This document shows positions 16,707 to 25,939 of a stretch of 64,000 bases of DNA, piece after piece. Each line of letters begins with the position of its first letter. Positions within the stretch are counted from its first letter, which is position 1. The translations under genes were made by a program, and so were the position numbers. Source of the stretch: Arthrobacter sp. CAN_C5 (GTDB lineage: Bacteria > Actinomycetota > Actinomycetes > Actinomycetales > Micrococcaceae); the NCBI RefSeq assembly GCF_017875735.1, contig NZ_JAGGMZ010000001.1, positions 1,612,001 through 1,676,000 on the forward strand. The letters are read 5' to 3'. Under the pieces are notes generated by a model, which was not told the DNA's origin, ran no database searches, and saw nothing but the letters and a program-made list of their open reading frames with translations.

Positions 16707-16809
16707 GGTTCACTCTCTAAAACGTGGGGTGTAGCTGTGGAACGTGCGGGTTGGCTCCTCCGTGGCCGCCAGCGCCTACTGGTGCTGGCGGCCACGGAGT
16801 CAAAAGGAT

Positions 16810-17055
16810 CTAGGCCTGCGCGCCGGAAATGAAGTTGACGGCGTCGCCAACGGTCTTCAGGTTCTTGACCTCTTCGTCGGGAATCCGAACGCCGAACTTC
16901 TCTTCGGCGTTGACCACGATGGTCATCATCGAGATGGAGTCGATGTCCAGGTCGTCGGTGAACGACTTGTCCATCTCGACCGACTCTGGTGCAAGCCCGG
17001 TTTCCTCGTTGACGATTTCGGCCAAGCCGGCCAGGATTTCTTCGTTGCTAGCCAT
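16810..17055 (-). CDS. acpP: acyl carrier protein
   Basis: The 81-residue acidic protein carries growing acyl chains on 4'-phosphopantetheine. The attachment Ser lies in D-L-D-I-D-S-I-S-M. The start follows a GGAGCC-type site. Its place between fabH and fabF assigns it to primary fatty-acid synthesis rather than to a polyketide pathway. Confidence 0.95.
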   Translation of the reverse strand: MASNEEILAGLAEIVNEETGLAPESVEMDKSFTDDLDIDSISMMTIVVNAEEKFGVRIPDEEVKNLKTVGDAVNFISGAQA

Positions 17056-17138
17056 GGATGGCTCCTTTTCTTGTCAAGCCGGATCAAAGACCCGGCATGG
17101 TTAATCAAACCGCGGTTGACGGTTTGGCTTGGGAAAAA

Positions 17139-18191
17139 CTAGGGAAGTACGACCACCTGTGCGCCGAACACCAGTCCGGCACCAAAACCGATCTGTAGGG
17201 CGAGGCCCCCGCTCAGCTGAGGGTGTTCCTGCAGCATGCGGTGCATGGCAAGTGGAATGGAAGCGGCCGAGGTGTTTCCAGCGTCAACGATATCGCGTGC
17301 CACTTCCACATGGTCGGGAAGCTTCAGCTGTTTGACCATCTCGTCGATGATGCGGATGTTCGCCTGGTGCGGCACGAATGCCACCAGGTCCTCGGCCGTG
17401 ACGCCTGCTGCGTCCAGCGCCTCCTGGGCGACCTTTGCCATTTCCCAGACCGCCCACCTGAAGACCGTCTGCCCGTCCTGGCGCATGGTGGGCCAAGAAG
17501 CTTTCGGCGTGTCTTCGAGGGATCCGCCGACGGCCCCTACCGAAGCGAGCTCGGCGTCGCGGATGTCCAGCAGCGAGTGGGACATGCGGATGGCCTGGTG
17601 CTTGCTGCCATCCGAGCCCCACACTGACGGTCCGATGCCGGCGCTCTCCGCCGGGCCGATCACCACGGCGCCCGCACCGTCCCCGAGGATGAAGGAGATG
17701 GTTCGGTCAGCGTTGTCGATGAAGTCGGACAGCTTTTCGACGCCGACCACCAGAACGTACTCGGCGGTCCCGGCGTGCACCATCGCGTCTGCCTGGGCAA
17801 TGCCATAGCAATACCCGGCGCAGGCTGCGGAAATGTCATAGGCCGGCGCCGGGGTGGCTCCGAGGCGGTCCGTCAGCTGGGCGGCGGCCGAGGGAGTGGC
17901 ATAGGGGTGGGTCACGGTCGACACGAGGACGGCGCTCAGCTGTGCTGCGTCGATCCCGGCGTTCGTCAGCGCCGACCGCGCCGCGGCCTCCGCCATGTCG
18001 ATCACGCTGGTGTCGCGGTCGGCGCGGTGCCGAGTAACAATCCCGGTCCGCTGCCGGATCCATTCGTCAGAGGAGTCAATCCACTGGCAGACATCTTCGT
18101 TGGTGACAATGACGTCGGGTCGGAATACGCCGATGCCGTGGATGCGGGTGTGCTCGCGTAGCGGAGCTTGCTTCATGACCGGGGCGTTCAC
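17139..18191 (-). CDS. fabH: beta-ketoacyl-[ACP] synthase III
   Basis: FabH starts fatty-acid synthesis by condensing an acyl-CoA primer with malonyl-ACP and sets straight versus branched primers. The 350-residue protein shows the Cys in S-A-A-C-A-G-Y-C-Y-G, His in F-V-P-H-Q-A-N-I-R-I and Asn in D-A-G-N-T-S-A-A-S. It starts at a GTG that overlaps the fabD TAG by one base, so the two are translationally coupled. A second in-frame Met lies at residue 6. Confidence 0.95.
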   Translation of the reverse strand: MNAPVMKQAPLREHTRIHGIGVFRPDVIVTNEDVCQWIDSSDEWIRQRTGIVTRHRADRDTSVIDMAEAAARSALTNAGIDAAQLSAVLVSTVTHPYATPSAAAQLTDRLGATPAPAYDISAACAGYCYGIAQADAMVHAGTAEYVLVVGVEKLSDFIDNADRTISFILGDGAGAVVIGPAESAGIGPSVWGSDGSKHQAIRMSHSLLDIRDAELASVGAVGGSLEDTPKASWPTMRQDGQTVFRWAVWEMAKVAQEALDAAGVTAEDLVAFVPHQANIRIIDEMVKQLKLPDHVEVARDIVDAGNTSAASIPLAMHRMLQEHPQLSGGLALQIGFGAGLVFGAQVVVLP

Positions 18192-19153
18192 TAGTGTCCT
18201 TCTGCAATGGGGGAAATGACCGGGTCCGGGGTGCGTGAGTGCTCTTCGATGAAGGCAGCGGCAGCATCCAGATCCTCAGGCGATTTTACGGCCAATGTGG
18301 GTGTGCCGCGCATTCCGCGCTTCATCAATCCCGTTAGGGTTCCCGCCGGCGACAATTCGACAACCCCCGAAACGCCCATCTGCTCCAGCTGGGCCATGCA
18401 GAGGTCCCACCGGACCGGTCGCGACACCTGGGCGATCAGGCTGTCCAGGTTTCCGTCGCCGGTGGTTACCGGTGCGCCGTCGTAGTTCAACAGCAGGGTG
18501 GCTACCGGATCACGGGGGGTGAGCGTGGGCCGCAACTCATGCAGCGCCGCTACGGCGGGGCTCATGTGGTGGGTGTGGAAGGCGCCAGCAACCTTCAGTG
18601 GGATGACCCTCGCTTTGGCGGGGGGATCGGCCGTGAGTGCAGCCAGCTGGTCCAGGGTCCCGGCGGCGACAACCTGCCCACCCCCATTGGCGTTCGCCGG
18701 GGTCAGGCCATGGCGGGCAAGCACCTCGGCGACGTCGTCGGGAGCGCCGCCCAGAATGGCGCTCATCCCAGTGGGCACTGCTGCTCCCGCTTCGGCCATG
18801 GCGGTGGCGCGGACCCGGACAAAGGTTGCCGCATCCTGTTCGGACAACGCACCGGCAATCGCCGACGCCGTAACCTCGCCGACCGAATGGCCTGCCACCA
18901 CCGTGGCCGCCGTCATCGGACGGTTACCCAGCAGCACCCGGGCGGTCACCAAGCCGGCGGCAACGATCAGGGGCTGCGCCACGGCAGTGTCCTTGATCGT
19001 TTCCTCGTCCGAGACGGTGCCGTGACGGATCAGGTCCAGCCCGGCCTGTTCGCTGAGGGATTCGAGATGCTTAGGGACGCCTGGGAGTTCCAACCAGGGG
19101 CTCAAGAAACCGGGCGTTTGGGACCCCTGACCGGGGCAGACAATTGCAAGCAC
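18191..19153 (-). CDS. fabD: malonyl-CoA:ACP transacylase
   Basis: FabD loads malonate onto ACP. The 320-residue protein opens V-C-P-G-Q-G-S-Q-T-P-G-F, with the catalytic Ser in G-H-S-V-G-E and His in G-A-F-H-T-H-H-M. It is the first structural gene of the FAS operon, 96 nt downstream of the PucR-like regulator gene, with an operator-like palindrome in that gap. Confidence 0.95.
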   Translation of the reverse strand: MLAIVCPGQGSQTPGFLSPWLELPGVPKHLESLSEQAGLDLIRHGTVSDEETIKDTAVAQPLIVAAGLVTARVLLGNRPMTAATVVAGHSVGEVTASAIAGALSEQDAATFVRVRATAMAEAGAAVPTGMSAILGGAPDDVAEVLARHGLTPANANGGGQVVAAGTLDQLAALTADPPAKARVIPLKVAGAFHTHHMSPAVAALHELRPTLTPRDPVATLLLNYDGAPVTTGDGNLDSLIAQVSRPVRWDLCMAQLEQMGVSGVVELSPAGTLTGLMKRGMRGTPTLAVKSPEDLDAAAAFIEEHSRTPDPVISPIAEGH

Positions 19154-19220
19154 GTATCAAGCTTTCCAAACTGCTAGGTGATTGTTGGGTATTCCGGTGC
19201 ACGAAGCTCCGGAGGCCGCT

Positions 19221-19237
19221 TTGTAGGAAGTCTACAA
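19221..19237. promoter_or_regulatory. operator-like palindrome upstream of fabD
   Basis: TTGTAG-GAAGT-CTACAA is a perfect 6-bp inverted repeat with a 5-nt spacer, 68 nt before fabD. TGTAG/CTACA half-sites recur upstream of the regulator gene itself (20526-20538), which suggests both bind the same regulator. Confidence 0.5.
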
Positions 19238-19249
19238 CGAAGGCAGGGG

Positions 19250-20485
19250 TTACGGACGAGTAGCAGGCCGCTCTGACGGGGCCTGGGCGGGCTGGCTGAG
19301 CCGGCCGACCACCAGTGCGGTTTGCAGGACGAAGGCTTCGCGGGGGAGGAGCGGATCCCAGCCGGTGATGTCGCAGACGCGCCGGAGCCGGTACCTGACG
19401 GTGTTTGCGTGAACGAAGAGGGCGCGGGAGGTTGCTTCGAGGGAGTGGCCCAGGTTCAGGTAGGCGGACAGCGTTTCTTCGAGGCCGTTGGAGGCTCCGA
19501 CGAGGGGGCGGTAGATGTTCCGGATGAGGGCTTTTCTGGCGGTATCGTCCCCGGAGATGACCCGCTCCGGCCAGAGATCGTCGGCGGCGACTGGCCGGGG
19601 GGCTGCGGGCCAGGCGCGGGCTGCCGTCAGCCCGGCGAACGCCGCCTGTGCCGAACTGCTGGCCGCGACCAGTGACTCTGATTCCGGACCGTACACCACC
19701 GGGCCCTGGCCGAAGAGGTCGCTCAGACGGCTGTAAGTGCTCTCGGTGTTTTCCACTCCACCGAGCACCAGGATCAGCCGGTCACCCTGGATGCCCACCA
19801 GGGTGTCTTCGGCGATCCGGTCGGTGGTCCGGCGCAGCTCATTGAGGAACATTGCGTTTGGTTCCGGCGGCGAGCTGCCGACCATCACCGTGATCCGGGC
19901 CTGCGATTTCCAGCCCACCGCGGCGATCCGGGAACGCAGGGCGTCCGAGCTTTCGCCGCGTAGGATCGCGTCCACTACCAGCGCTTCCAGCCGGGTGTCC
20001 CAGGATCCGCGGGTCTCGGCTGCACGGGCGTAGACATCGGCGGCGGCGAAGGCGACTTCCCGGGAATAGCGCAGCACGGCTTCGCGGAGGGCGCCCTGGT
20101 CGGCGTCGGCCGCGAGGTCGGGAACACGATCCTCGACCACCTGCACCACCACGCGGATCAGCTGCAGCGCTTTCTGGAGGCTGATGGAGCGGGTGAGCTC
20201 CGTCGGTGCGGTCCCGAAGACATCGCTGAGAACCCACGCCGGTGACACCGGCCGTTGGTACCAGTTCACAAACGAGGCGATGCCCTTTTGTGCCACCAGG
20301 CCCAACGCCGAGCGCTCATCCGCCCGCAGGCTGCGGTACCAGGGGAGGGAGGCGTCCAGTTGCTGGAGGGTGGCGGTGGAGAGGGCGCCAATCTTGGCTT
20401 GCAGCCGCTCCACCGTGTCAGGGTCGGCCACCGGGATCTGGGTCCTGCGGAAACTGGGCGGAAACGGGCGTTCGGACACAGGCAT
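19250..20485 (-). CDS. PucR/CdaR-family regulator of fatty-acid synthesis (FasR-like)
   Basis: The 411-residue protein has a long sensory region and a C-terminal PucR-type helix-turn-helix (residues about 345-395: L-F-V-H-A-N-T-V-R-Y-R-L-R-R-V). A related regulator lies upstream of fabD in Streptomyces and activates the FAS genes (FasR); the same position here supports that role by inference. Matching TGTAG...CTACA sites before this gene and before fabD suggest autoregulation plus operon control. The effector, perhaps an acyl-CoA or acyl-ACP, cannot be read from sequence. Confidence 0.82.
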   Translation of the reverse strand: MPVSERPFPPSFRRTQIPVADPDTVERLQAKIGALSTATLQQLDASLPWYRSLRADERSALGLVAQKGIASFVNWYQRPVSPAWVLSDVFGTAPTELTRSISLQKALQLIRVVVQVVEDRVPDLAADADQGALREAVLRYSREVAFAAADVYARAAETRGSWDTRLEALVVDAILRGESSDALRSRIAAVGWKSQARITVMVGSSPPEPNAMFLNELRRTTDRIAEDTLVGIQGDRLILVLGGVENTESTYSRLSDLFGQGPVVYGPESESLVAASSSAQAAFAGLTAARAWPAAPRPVAADDLWPERVISGDDTARKALIRNIYRPLVGASNGLEETLSAYLNLGHSLEATSRALFVHANTVRYRLRRVCDITGWDPLLPREAFVLQTALVVGRLSQPAQAPSERPATRP

Positions 20486-20525
20486 TCCACGAGCATACGT
20501 CCGAAGCGCTATCCGGCTCCATTTG

Positions 20526-20538
20526 TGTAGAGGCTACA
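20526..20538. promoter_or_regulatory. operator-like palindrome upstream of the FAS regulator
   Basis: TGTAG-AGG-CTACA is a 5-bp inverted repeat 41 nt before the regulator start. It has the same half-sites as the fabD upstream palindrome but a 3-nt spacer. Confidence 0.4.
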
Positions 20539-20570
20539 AACACGCCGAGTACCTCTCACTCCCCAAAGAG

Positions 20571-20635
20571 AAACTGCCCCAAGAGTCAGCTACGCCGGTT
20601 GCAACCGGCGAACCTGACCCTCAGGGCAGTTTTTG
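20571..20635. terminator. long composite hairpin downstream of aceE
   Basis: AAACTGCCC (20571-20579) pairs with GGGCAGTTT (from about 20624). GTCAG/CTGAC pair inside it, and a perfect GCCGGTT/AACCGGC stem forms the tip; a T-run follows on the plus strand. It separates aceE from the regulator gene and may stop transcription on both strands. Confidence 0.7.
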
Positions 20636-20653
20636 GCAACGAGTGCCTAGAGC

Positions 20654-23392
20654 CTAGCTGTCCCCGCCGGTGTTTCCGGTGGTGCCGGCGTTGACGTCGA
20701 GGAGCTTGTACTTGTCGATCGCGTCGGCGGGCGCACTGGCGTCCACCTCGCCGCGGCGTGCCAACATTTCCAGTGCCCGTACCACCACTGAGTGGCTGTC
20801 GATCTTGAAGAACCGACGTGCTGCCGCCCGGGTGTCGGAGAAGCCGAAGCCGTCCGCCCCGAGGGTGGCGAATTCGTTCGGCAGGAACTGGCGTACCTGG
20901 TCCGGGACGGCCTTCATGTAGTCGGTCACGGCAACGATCGGGCCGGTGGCGCCTTCGAGCTGCTGGGTGATGAACGGCACGCGGGCGTCACCGGACGGGT
21001 TGAGGAACGCTTCTTCCTCGGCGGCCAGTCCGTCGCGGCGCAGTTCGGTCCACGAGGTGACCGACCAGACATCGGCCGAGACACCCCAGTCCTCGGCGAG
21101 GATCCGCTGCGCATCGAGCGCCCATGGTACCGAGACACCCGATGCGAGGATCTGGGTCCGCGGGCCGTCAATCTTCGCAGGGGAGACCAGATAGATGCCC
21201 TTGAGGAGGCCTTCGACGTCGAGTTCTTCCGGCTCTTTCGGCTGCAGGATCGGCTCGTTGTAGACGGTGATGTAGTACATCAGATTGCGGTCGTCAGAAC
21301 CTTCGCCGTACATCCGGTTCAGGCCGTCACGCATAATGTGGCCAATTTCGTAGCCGTAGGCCGGGTCATAGGTGACCACGGCGGGGTTGGTGGAGGCCAA
21401 CAGCGGTGAGTGGCCGTCCGCGTGCTGCAGTCCCTCGCCGGTGAGCGTGGTGCGGCCAGCGGTGGCCCCGATGATGAACCCGCGGGTCATCTGGTCGGCG
21501 GCGGCCCAGTAGGAGTCGCCGGTGCGCTGGAAGCCGAACATCGAGTAGAACACGTAGACGGGGATCAGCGGTTCACCGTGGGTGGCGTAGGACGTGCCGG
21601 CGGCGGTGAACGCTGCCACCGATCCGGCCTCGTTGATGCCGGCGTGCAGGATCTGCCCTTCGACGGATTCCTTGTACGCAAGGACCAGGTCCCGGTCCAC
21701 GGACAGATAGTTCTGGCCGTTCGGGTTGTAGATCTTCGCCGTCGGGAAGAATGAGTCCATCCCGAAGGTGCGGGCCTCGTCGGGGATGATCGGGACAATT
21801 CGCTTCCCGAACTCCTTGTCCCGCATCAGGTCTTTCAACAGCCGCACGAAAGCCATCGTGGTGGCAGCCATCTGCTTGCCGGAGCCACGCTTAGCCACTT
21901 CGTACGCCTTGTCCCCGGGCAGGGTGACGTCAGTGTGCTTGTTGCGACGCTCGGGTACGAAGCCGCCAAGCGCCTTGCGGCGTTCCAGCAGGTACTTGAT
22001 CTCCGGGGCGTCCTCGCCGGGGTGGTAGTACGGCGGGTTGTACAGGTCGTCGTCGATCTGCTCGTCCGTGATGGGGATGCGCAGGTGGTCCCTGAATGCC
22101 TTGAGGTCATCCGAGGTGAGCTTCTTCATCTGGTGAGTGGCGTTGCGCCCCTCGAAATGAGGGCCCAACCCGTAACCCTTCACCGTCTTCGCGAGAATGA
22201 CGGTCGGTTTCCCCTTGAACTCGGTGGCGGCCTTATAAGCGGCGTACACCTTGCGGTAATCATGCCCACCGCGCTTGAGCTTCCACACCTTGTCGTCGCT
22301 GAAGTCGGCGACCATTTCCTTGGTCTGTGGGGTCTTGCCGAAGAAGTGCTCGCGAACAAACCCACCGGACTCGGCCTTGTAGGTCTGGTAGTCGCCGTCG
22401 GGCGTGGAGTTCATGATTCCCACCAGGGAACCATCCTCATCCTTCTCCAGCAGCTCGTCCCACTCGCGGCCCCAGACCACCTTGATGACGTTCCAACCGG
22501 CGCCCCTGAAGAAGGCCTCCAGTTCCTGCATGATTTTGCCGTTGCCGCGCACCGGACCGTCGAGGCGCTGCAGGTTGCAGTTGATGACGAAGTTCAGGTT
22601 ATCCAGGCGTTCGTTGGCTGCGAGTTGGAGCAGGCCGCGCGATTCCGGCTCGTCCATTTCGCCGTCGCCCAGGAAGGCCCAGACCTGCTGGTCGGAGGTG
22701 TCCTTGATGCCACGGTTGTGAAGGTAGCGGTTGGACTGCGCCTGGTAGATCGCGTTCATCGGGCCGATCCCCATCGACACGGTCGGGAATTCCCAGAACT
22801 TGGGCATCAGCCGAGGATGCGGGTAGGAGGAAAGCGCGTGGCCTTCCTTCGACTTCTCCTGACGGAACCCATCGAGGTCCTCCTCGGTGAGGCGTCCCTC
22901 AAGGAACGCCCTGGCATACATGCCGGGGGAGGCGTGGCCCTGATAGAAGATCTGGTCGCCGCCGCCTGGATGGTCCTTGCCCCGGAAAAAGTGGTTGAAG
23001 CCCACCTCGTAGAGCGTCGCGGCTCCCGCATAGGTGGAAATGTGGCCGCCCACGCCAATCTCGGGGCGCTGCGCGCGGTGCACCATGACGGCTGCGTTCC
23101 AGCGCATCCAGGCGCGGAACTTCCGCTCGATCTCCTCGTCACCCGGGAAGTCTGGTTCCTGGTCCGCCGGAATGGTGTTGACGTAGTCGGTGGTTGTCAC
23201 CATAGGCACACCGACGCTGCGGGCACCGGCGCGCTGCAACAGCGAACGCATGATGAACTGCGCCCGCTCAGTGCCCTGAACCCGGATCAACTCATCGAGT
23301 GACTCAATCCACTCGGCTGTTTCCTCCGGGTCACCGTCGGTTCCGCCGGTCAAATTACTAAGAATTTCCGGTCCACCTTGCTCTACAGCCAC
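20654..23392 (-). CDS. aceE: pyruvate dehydrogenase E1 component, homodimeric type
   Basis: AceE decarboxylates pyruvate with thiamine diphosphate and feeds acetyl-CoA synthesis. The 912-residue length matches the homodimeric type. The ThDP motif [12 protein letters not shown] followed by [17 protein letters not shown] is clear, as are the N-terminal H-I-S-T-Y-A-G-A and [10 protein letters not shown] segments. E2 and E3 genes are not in the window. It is divergent from the DUF3052 gene, a conserved actinobacterial arrangement. Confidence 0.96.
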   Translation of the reverse strand: MAVEQGGPEILSNLTGGTDGDPEETAEWIESLDELIRVQGTERAQFIMRSLLQRAGARSVGVPMVTTTDYVNTIPADQEPDFPGDEEIERKFRAWMRWNAAVMVHRAQRPEIGVGGHISTYAGAATLYEVGFNHFFRGKDHPGGGDQIFYQGHASPGMYARAFLEGRLTEEDLDGFRQEKSKEGHALSSYPHPRLMPKFWEFPTVSMGIGPMNAIYQAQSNRYLHNRGIKDTSDQQVWAFLGDGEMDEPESRGLLQLAANERLDNLNFVINCNLQRLDGPVRGNGKIMQELEAFFRGAGWNVIKVVWGREWDELLEKDEDGSLVGIMNSTPDGDYQTYKAESGGFVREHFFGKTPQTKEMVADFSDDKVWKLKRGGHDYRKVYAAYKAATEFKGKPTVILAKTVKGYGLGPHFEGRNATHQMKKLTSDDLKAFRDHLRIPITDEQIDDDLYNPPYYHPGEDAPEIKYLLERRKALGGFVPERRNKHTDVTLPGDKAYEVAKRGSGKQMAATTMAFVRLLKDLMRDKEFGKRIVPIIPDEARTFGMDSFFPTAKIYNPNGQNYLSVDRDLVLAYKESVEGQILHAGINEAGSVAAFTAAGTSYATHGEPLIPVYVFYSMFGFQRTGDSYWAAADQMTRGFIIGATAGRTTLTGEGLQHADGHSPLLASTNPAVVTYDPAYGYEIGHIMRDGLNRMYGEGSDDRNLMYYITVYNEPILQPKEPEELDVEGLLKGIYLVSPAKIDGPRTQILASGVSVPWALDAQRILAEDWGVSADVWSVTSWTELRRDGLAAEEEAFLNPSGDARVPFITQQLEGATGPIVAVTDYMKAVPDQVRQFLPNEFATLGADGFGFSDTRAAARRFFKIDSHSVVVRALEMLARRGEVDASAPADAIDKYKLLDVNAGTTGNTGGDS

Positions 23393-23809
23393 GCCAAACC
23401 TCTCCCACTCCGCAGATGATGTCTACGATGCTTACAACTGACGCAACGGAACGATGCTCCGCAGCCTGTCTGTGGCCACGACCCCAAGATCGTAAGGATC
23501 GTGACAATTCACTTTGGTAACTCTAGCCGCGACGCGTCGGAGATGCGTAGTGGGGACCGGGTAGGTGACAGGTTTCCGCTCTCGGCGGTAATTGGCGGAT
23601 TCGTCGTGGATCGATCCGACGGGCGCGTCCGGGCAGGTATTTCCGGCTGTTTCCGCACTATATGGTGTACATATGCGACCGCGGATTCGCTTGGGAGACC
23701 TGCTGGCTTGATGGATGCCGTTTAAAGGTGTTGGCTGGTCATAATGCATATCAACGTAACGAGTGGATCCGCTGTCAAAAGTGGCCCACAGTCTTTCGGG
23801 AGGAAAACA
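23393..23809. promoter_or_regulatory. divergent aceE / DUF3052 intergenic region
   Basis: This 417-nt gap has no convincing gene. It must hold the aceE promoter and the promoter of the DUF3052-peroxiredoxin-sirtuin unit. I see one perfect palindrome, ATATG-GTGTA-CATAT at 23660-23674, and a GTCTACGATGCTTACAA stretch near 23421 that loosely resembles the fab operator half-sites. Neither can be assigned to a regulator. Confidence 0.4.
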
Positions 23810-24229
23810 GTGAGCGAGGCCGAAGCCGCCACAACGGATACCGTGGCGGGCAAGTTGGGTTTCAAGGACGGGGACCTGCTTCAGGAACTCGGCTACGACG
23901 AGGATGTGGATTTCGACTTCCGCGCAACCCTCGAGGATGAAACCGGGTCTGAACTGCTCACTGAAGAGGACCAGGACGTTGTGGACGGCGTGCTGCTCTG
24001 GTGGCGCAACGACGACGGCGACCTCGTGGATGCACTCGTTGACTCACTCACCTGCCTCGACGAAGGCGGCACCGTGTGGGTCCTCACGCCCAAGTCAGGC
24101 CGCACCGGCTATGTCGCCCCATCGATCATCCAGGAAGCCGCTCCGACCGCCGGTCTGCACGCGACGTCGTCGGCCGGTGTCTCCAAGGACTGGGCTGCCA
24201 CCCGATTGGTCAGCCGACGGAAAAGTTAG
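23810..24229 (+). CDS. DUF3052 family protein
   Basis: This acidic 139-residue protein matches DUF3052, an actinobacterial family commonly next to aceE. Visible signatures are K-L-G-F-K-D-G-D-L-L-Q-E-L-G-Y-D-E-D-V-D and D-G-V-L-L-W-W-R-N-D-D-G-D-L. Its function is unknown. GTG 23810 is chosen because GGGAGGA lies about 6-10 nt upstream. It is followed after 1 nt by the peroxiredoxin gene. Confidence 0.88.
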   Translation: MSEAEAATTDTVAGKLGFKDGDLLQELGYDEDVDFDFRATLEDETGSELLTEEDQDVVDGVLLWWRNDDGDLVDALVDSLTCLDEGGTVWVLTPKSGRTGYVAPSIIQEAAPTAGLHATSSAGVSKDWAATRLVSRRKS

Positions 24230-24230
24230 C

Positions 24231-24725
24231 ATGAGCGGGCTCCCACTGAGAGGTGAGTCGGCACCTGATTTTGCCCTGTCCAACCAGTTTGGTGAGACGG
24301 TCCGCCTGAGTGATCTGCGCGGAACGCCCGTCGCCGTGGTGTTCTATCCCTTCGCTTTTTCGGGTGTCTGCACCGGCGAACTCTGCGAACTCCGTGACAA
24401 CCTTGCATTGTTCGACGACGACGGCGTGCGACTCCTCGCCGTGTCGGTCGACTCCAAATACACGCTGCGCGCGTACGCCGAGGACCAGGGCTTCACCTTC
24501 GACCTGCTGGCCGACTTCTGGCCCCACGGCGACGTCGCCGCCCGATACGGTGCTTTCGACACCAGCCGAGGCTACGCGGAACGAGCCACCTACCTCATTG
24601 ATGCGCAGGGCCAAATTGTTGACACCTTTCGTGCCGAGCTCGGCCACCCCCGCCCACTTGAGGAATATCGAGCGGCGCTGACCAAACTTTCCACGCGGGA
24701 AAACCGCGTCGGGCCGCTATCGTGA
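24231..24725 (+). CDS. AhpE/BCP-type peroxiredoxin
   Basis: This 164-residue thiol peroxidase reduces H2O2 and organic peroxides. The peroxidatic Cys lies in P-F-A-F-S-G-V-C-T-G-E-L-C, where Ser replaces the usual Thr. A second Cys five residues later gives the C-x4-C spacing seen in atypical 2-Cys BCP enzymes, so an intramolecular disulfide is plausible, unlike 1-Cys AhpE. It starts 1 nt after the DUF3052 stop and overlaps the sirtuin start by 4 nt, so the three genes form one unit. Confidence 0.88.
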   Translation: MSGLPLRGESAPDFALSNQFGETVRLSDLRGTPVAVVFYPFAFSGVCTGELCELRDNLALFDDDGVRLLAVSVDSKYTLRAYAEDQGFTFDLLADFWPHGDVAARYGAFDTSRGYAERATYLIDAQGQIVDTFRAELGHPRPLEEYRAALTKLSTRENRVGPLS

Positions 24726-25654
24726 CACCCGAGCAAGCTGGCGGAGCAGCCACACCGCCTGGCCTCGGTCTGACCGGATTCGCCAGTGGCGAACCGGTGG
24801 TGAACGCCTCCGCCTTCAGCCCCGAGCAACGCAACCGGGTCGCGGAGGTGGTGAGGCTGCTGGGCGGCCACCGCCTCGCCGTCCTGACCGGGGCCGGGCT
24901 GAGCACCGACTCCGGCATTCCGGATTACCGCGGACCCCAGTCGGTTCCCCGCAACCCCATGACCTACCAACAGTTCGTCGGGGACGAGGGGCTGCGGCGT
25001 CGGTACTGGGCACGCAACCACGTGGGCTGGCACCACCTCCGTCACGCCGACCCCAACCCTGGTCATCATGCCCTGGCATCGCTCGAATCCCGGGGGCTTC
25101 TCTCCGGACTGATCACCCAGAATGTGGACCGGCTCCACTCGGCGGCTGGCAGTGACCAGGTTATCGACCTGCACGGGACCTACGATCGGGTCGTCTGCCT
25201 GCAGTGCGCGAGGAGCTACAGACGGTCCGAGATAGCGGTGCTGCTGGAGGACCTGAACCCCGGCTATCTGGAGCGAGAATCGAACGCGGGTGACGTAGCG
25301 CCCGACGCCGATGCCGACGTCGACGACACGGGCGACTTTGTGATGGCCCCGTGCCCCAACTGCGGTGGCATGCTGAAGCCGGATTTTGTGTACTTCGGGG
25401 AGAACGTGCCGAAGGACCGGGTAGCGAAGGCCTACGAGATGGTGGACTCCGGCGATGCGTTGCTGGTAGCTGGATCATCACTGACCGTGATGAGCGGACT
25501 GCGTTTCGTCAGGCACGCTGCAAAGCTCGGCAAGCCAGTGGTGATCATTAACCGGGGGAGCACCCGCGGAGATGATCTGGCCACCATGCTGGTCAATCTC
25601 GGGGTCTCGGAAGCGCTCACTTACCTGGCCGAGGAACTGCCCGACCTGCCGTAG
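24722..25654 (+). CDS. SIR2-family NAD-dependent protein deacylase
   Basis: Sirtuins remove acyl groups from lysines using NAD. The 310-residue protein has G-A-G-L-S-T-D-S-G-I-P-D-Y-R-G (residues about 58-72), T-Q-N-V-D-R-L-H, the catalytic His in D-L-H-G-T, a zinc module with C-L-Q-C and C-P-N-C, and G-S-S-L-T-V near the end. The module between the Cys pairs is longer than usual and acidic. GTG 24722 overlaps the peroxiredoxin stop (GTGA). A link between acyl-lysine control and acetyl-CoA made by nearby AceE is conceivable. Confidence 0.92.
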   Translation: MTPEQAGGAATPPGLGLTGFASGEPVVNASAFSPEQRNRVAEVVRLLGGHRLAVLTGAGLSTDSGIPDYRGPQSVPRNPMTYQQFVGDEGLRRRYWARNHVGWHHLRHADPNPGHHALASLESRGLLSGLITQNVDRLHSAAGSDQVIDLHGTYDRVVCLQCARSYRRSEIAVLLEDLNPGYLERESNAGDVAPDADADVDDTGDFVMAPCPNCGGMLKPDFVYFGENVPKDRVAKAYEMVDSGDALLVAGSSLTVMSGLRFVRHAAKLGKPVVIINRGSTRGDDLATMLVNLGVSEALTYLAEELPDLP

Positions 25655-25747
25655 CGGTCAACGGCTGGCGATTGGCATTCTCTTGGGAATGCCAGTAGAG
25701 TAATTTCTCGTTGGTTGGCCGGTCCGAGGGCCGCAACCGACACATTT

Positions 25748-25823
25748 GGGTCTTTAGCTCAGCTGGTAGAGCGCCACGTTTACACCGTGGATGTCATCGG
25801 TTCGATCCCGGTAGGACCCACCA
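25748..25823 (+). tRNA. tRNA-Val (anticodon TAC)
   Basis: A full cloverleaf is readable: acceptor GGGTCTT / AGGACCC, D-arm TAGCTCAGCTGGTAGA, anticodon stem CCACG / CGTGG around the loop TTTACAC (anticodon TAC), the T-loop TTCGATC and an encoded CCA end. Confidence 0.95.
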
Positions 25824-25826
25824 CCG

Positions 25827-25872
25827 AAACCCCGCCCTTTCAAGCACTATCGCTTGGGACGGCGGGGTTTTT
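25827..25872 (+). terminator. rho-independent terminator after tRNA-Val
   Basis: AAACCCCGCC (25827-25836) pairs with GGCGGGGTTT (25861-25870), an inner CAAGC/GCTTG pairing adds to the stem, and the T-run continues. Confidence 0.85.
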
Positions 25873-25939
25873 CAGTATCGGGGAGCGGCAGCATCCGACC
25901 GGAACCGGGTTGGACGAAGAGAAGGGACCTGTAGTCGCA

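Noticed and set aside
21935..23302. 455-codon open frame on the plus strand inside aceE
   Set aside because: It is antisense to a full-length, motif-complete aceE. Its composition is that of a GC-rich shadow frame and it matches no family.
25715..25939. N-terminal extension of the DUF732-like lipoprotein
   Set aside because: The frame runs through the tRNA-Val gene and its terminator; the signal peptide starts at 25940.
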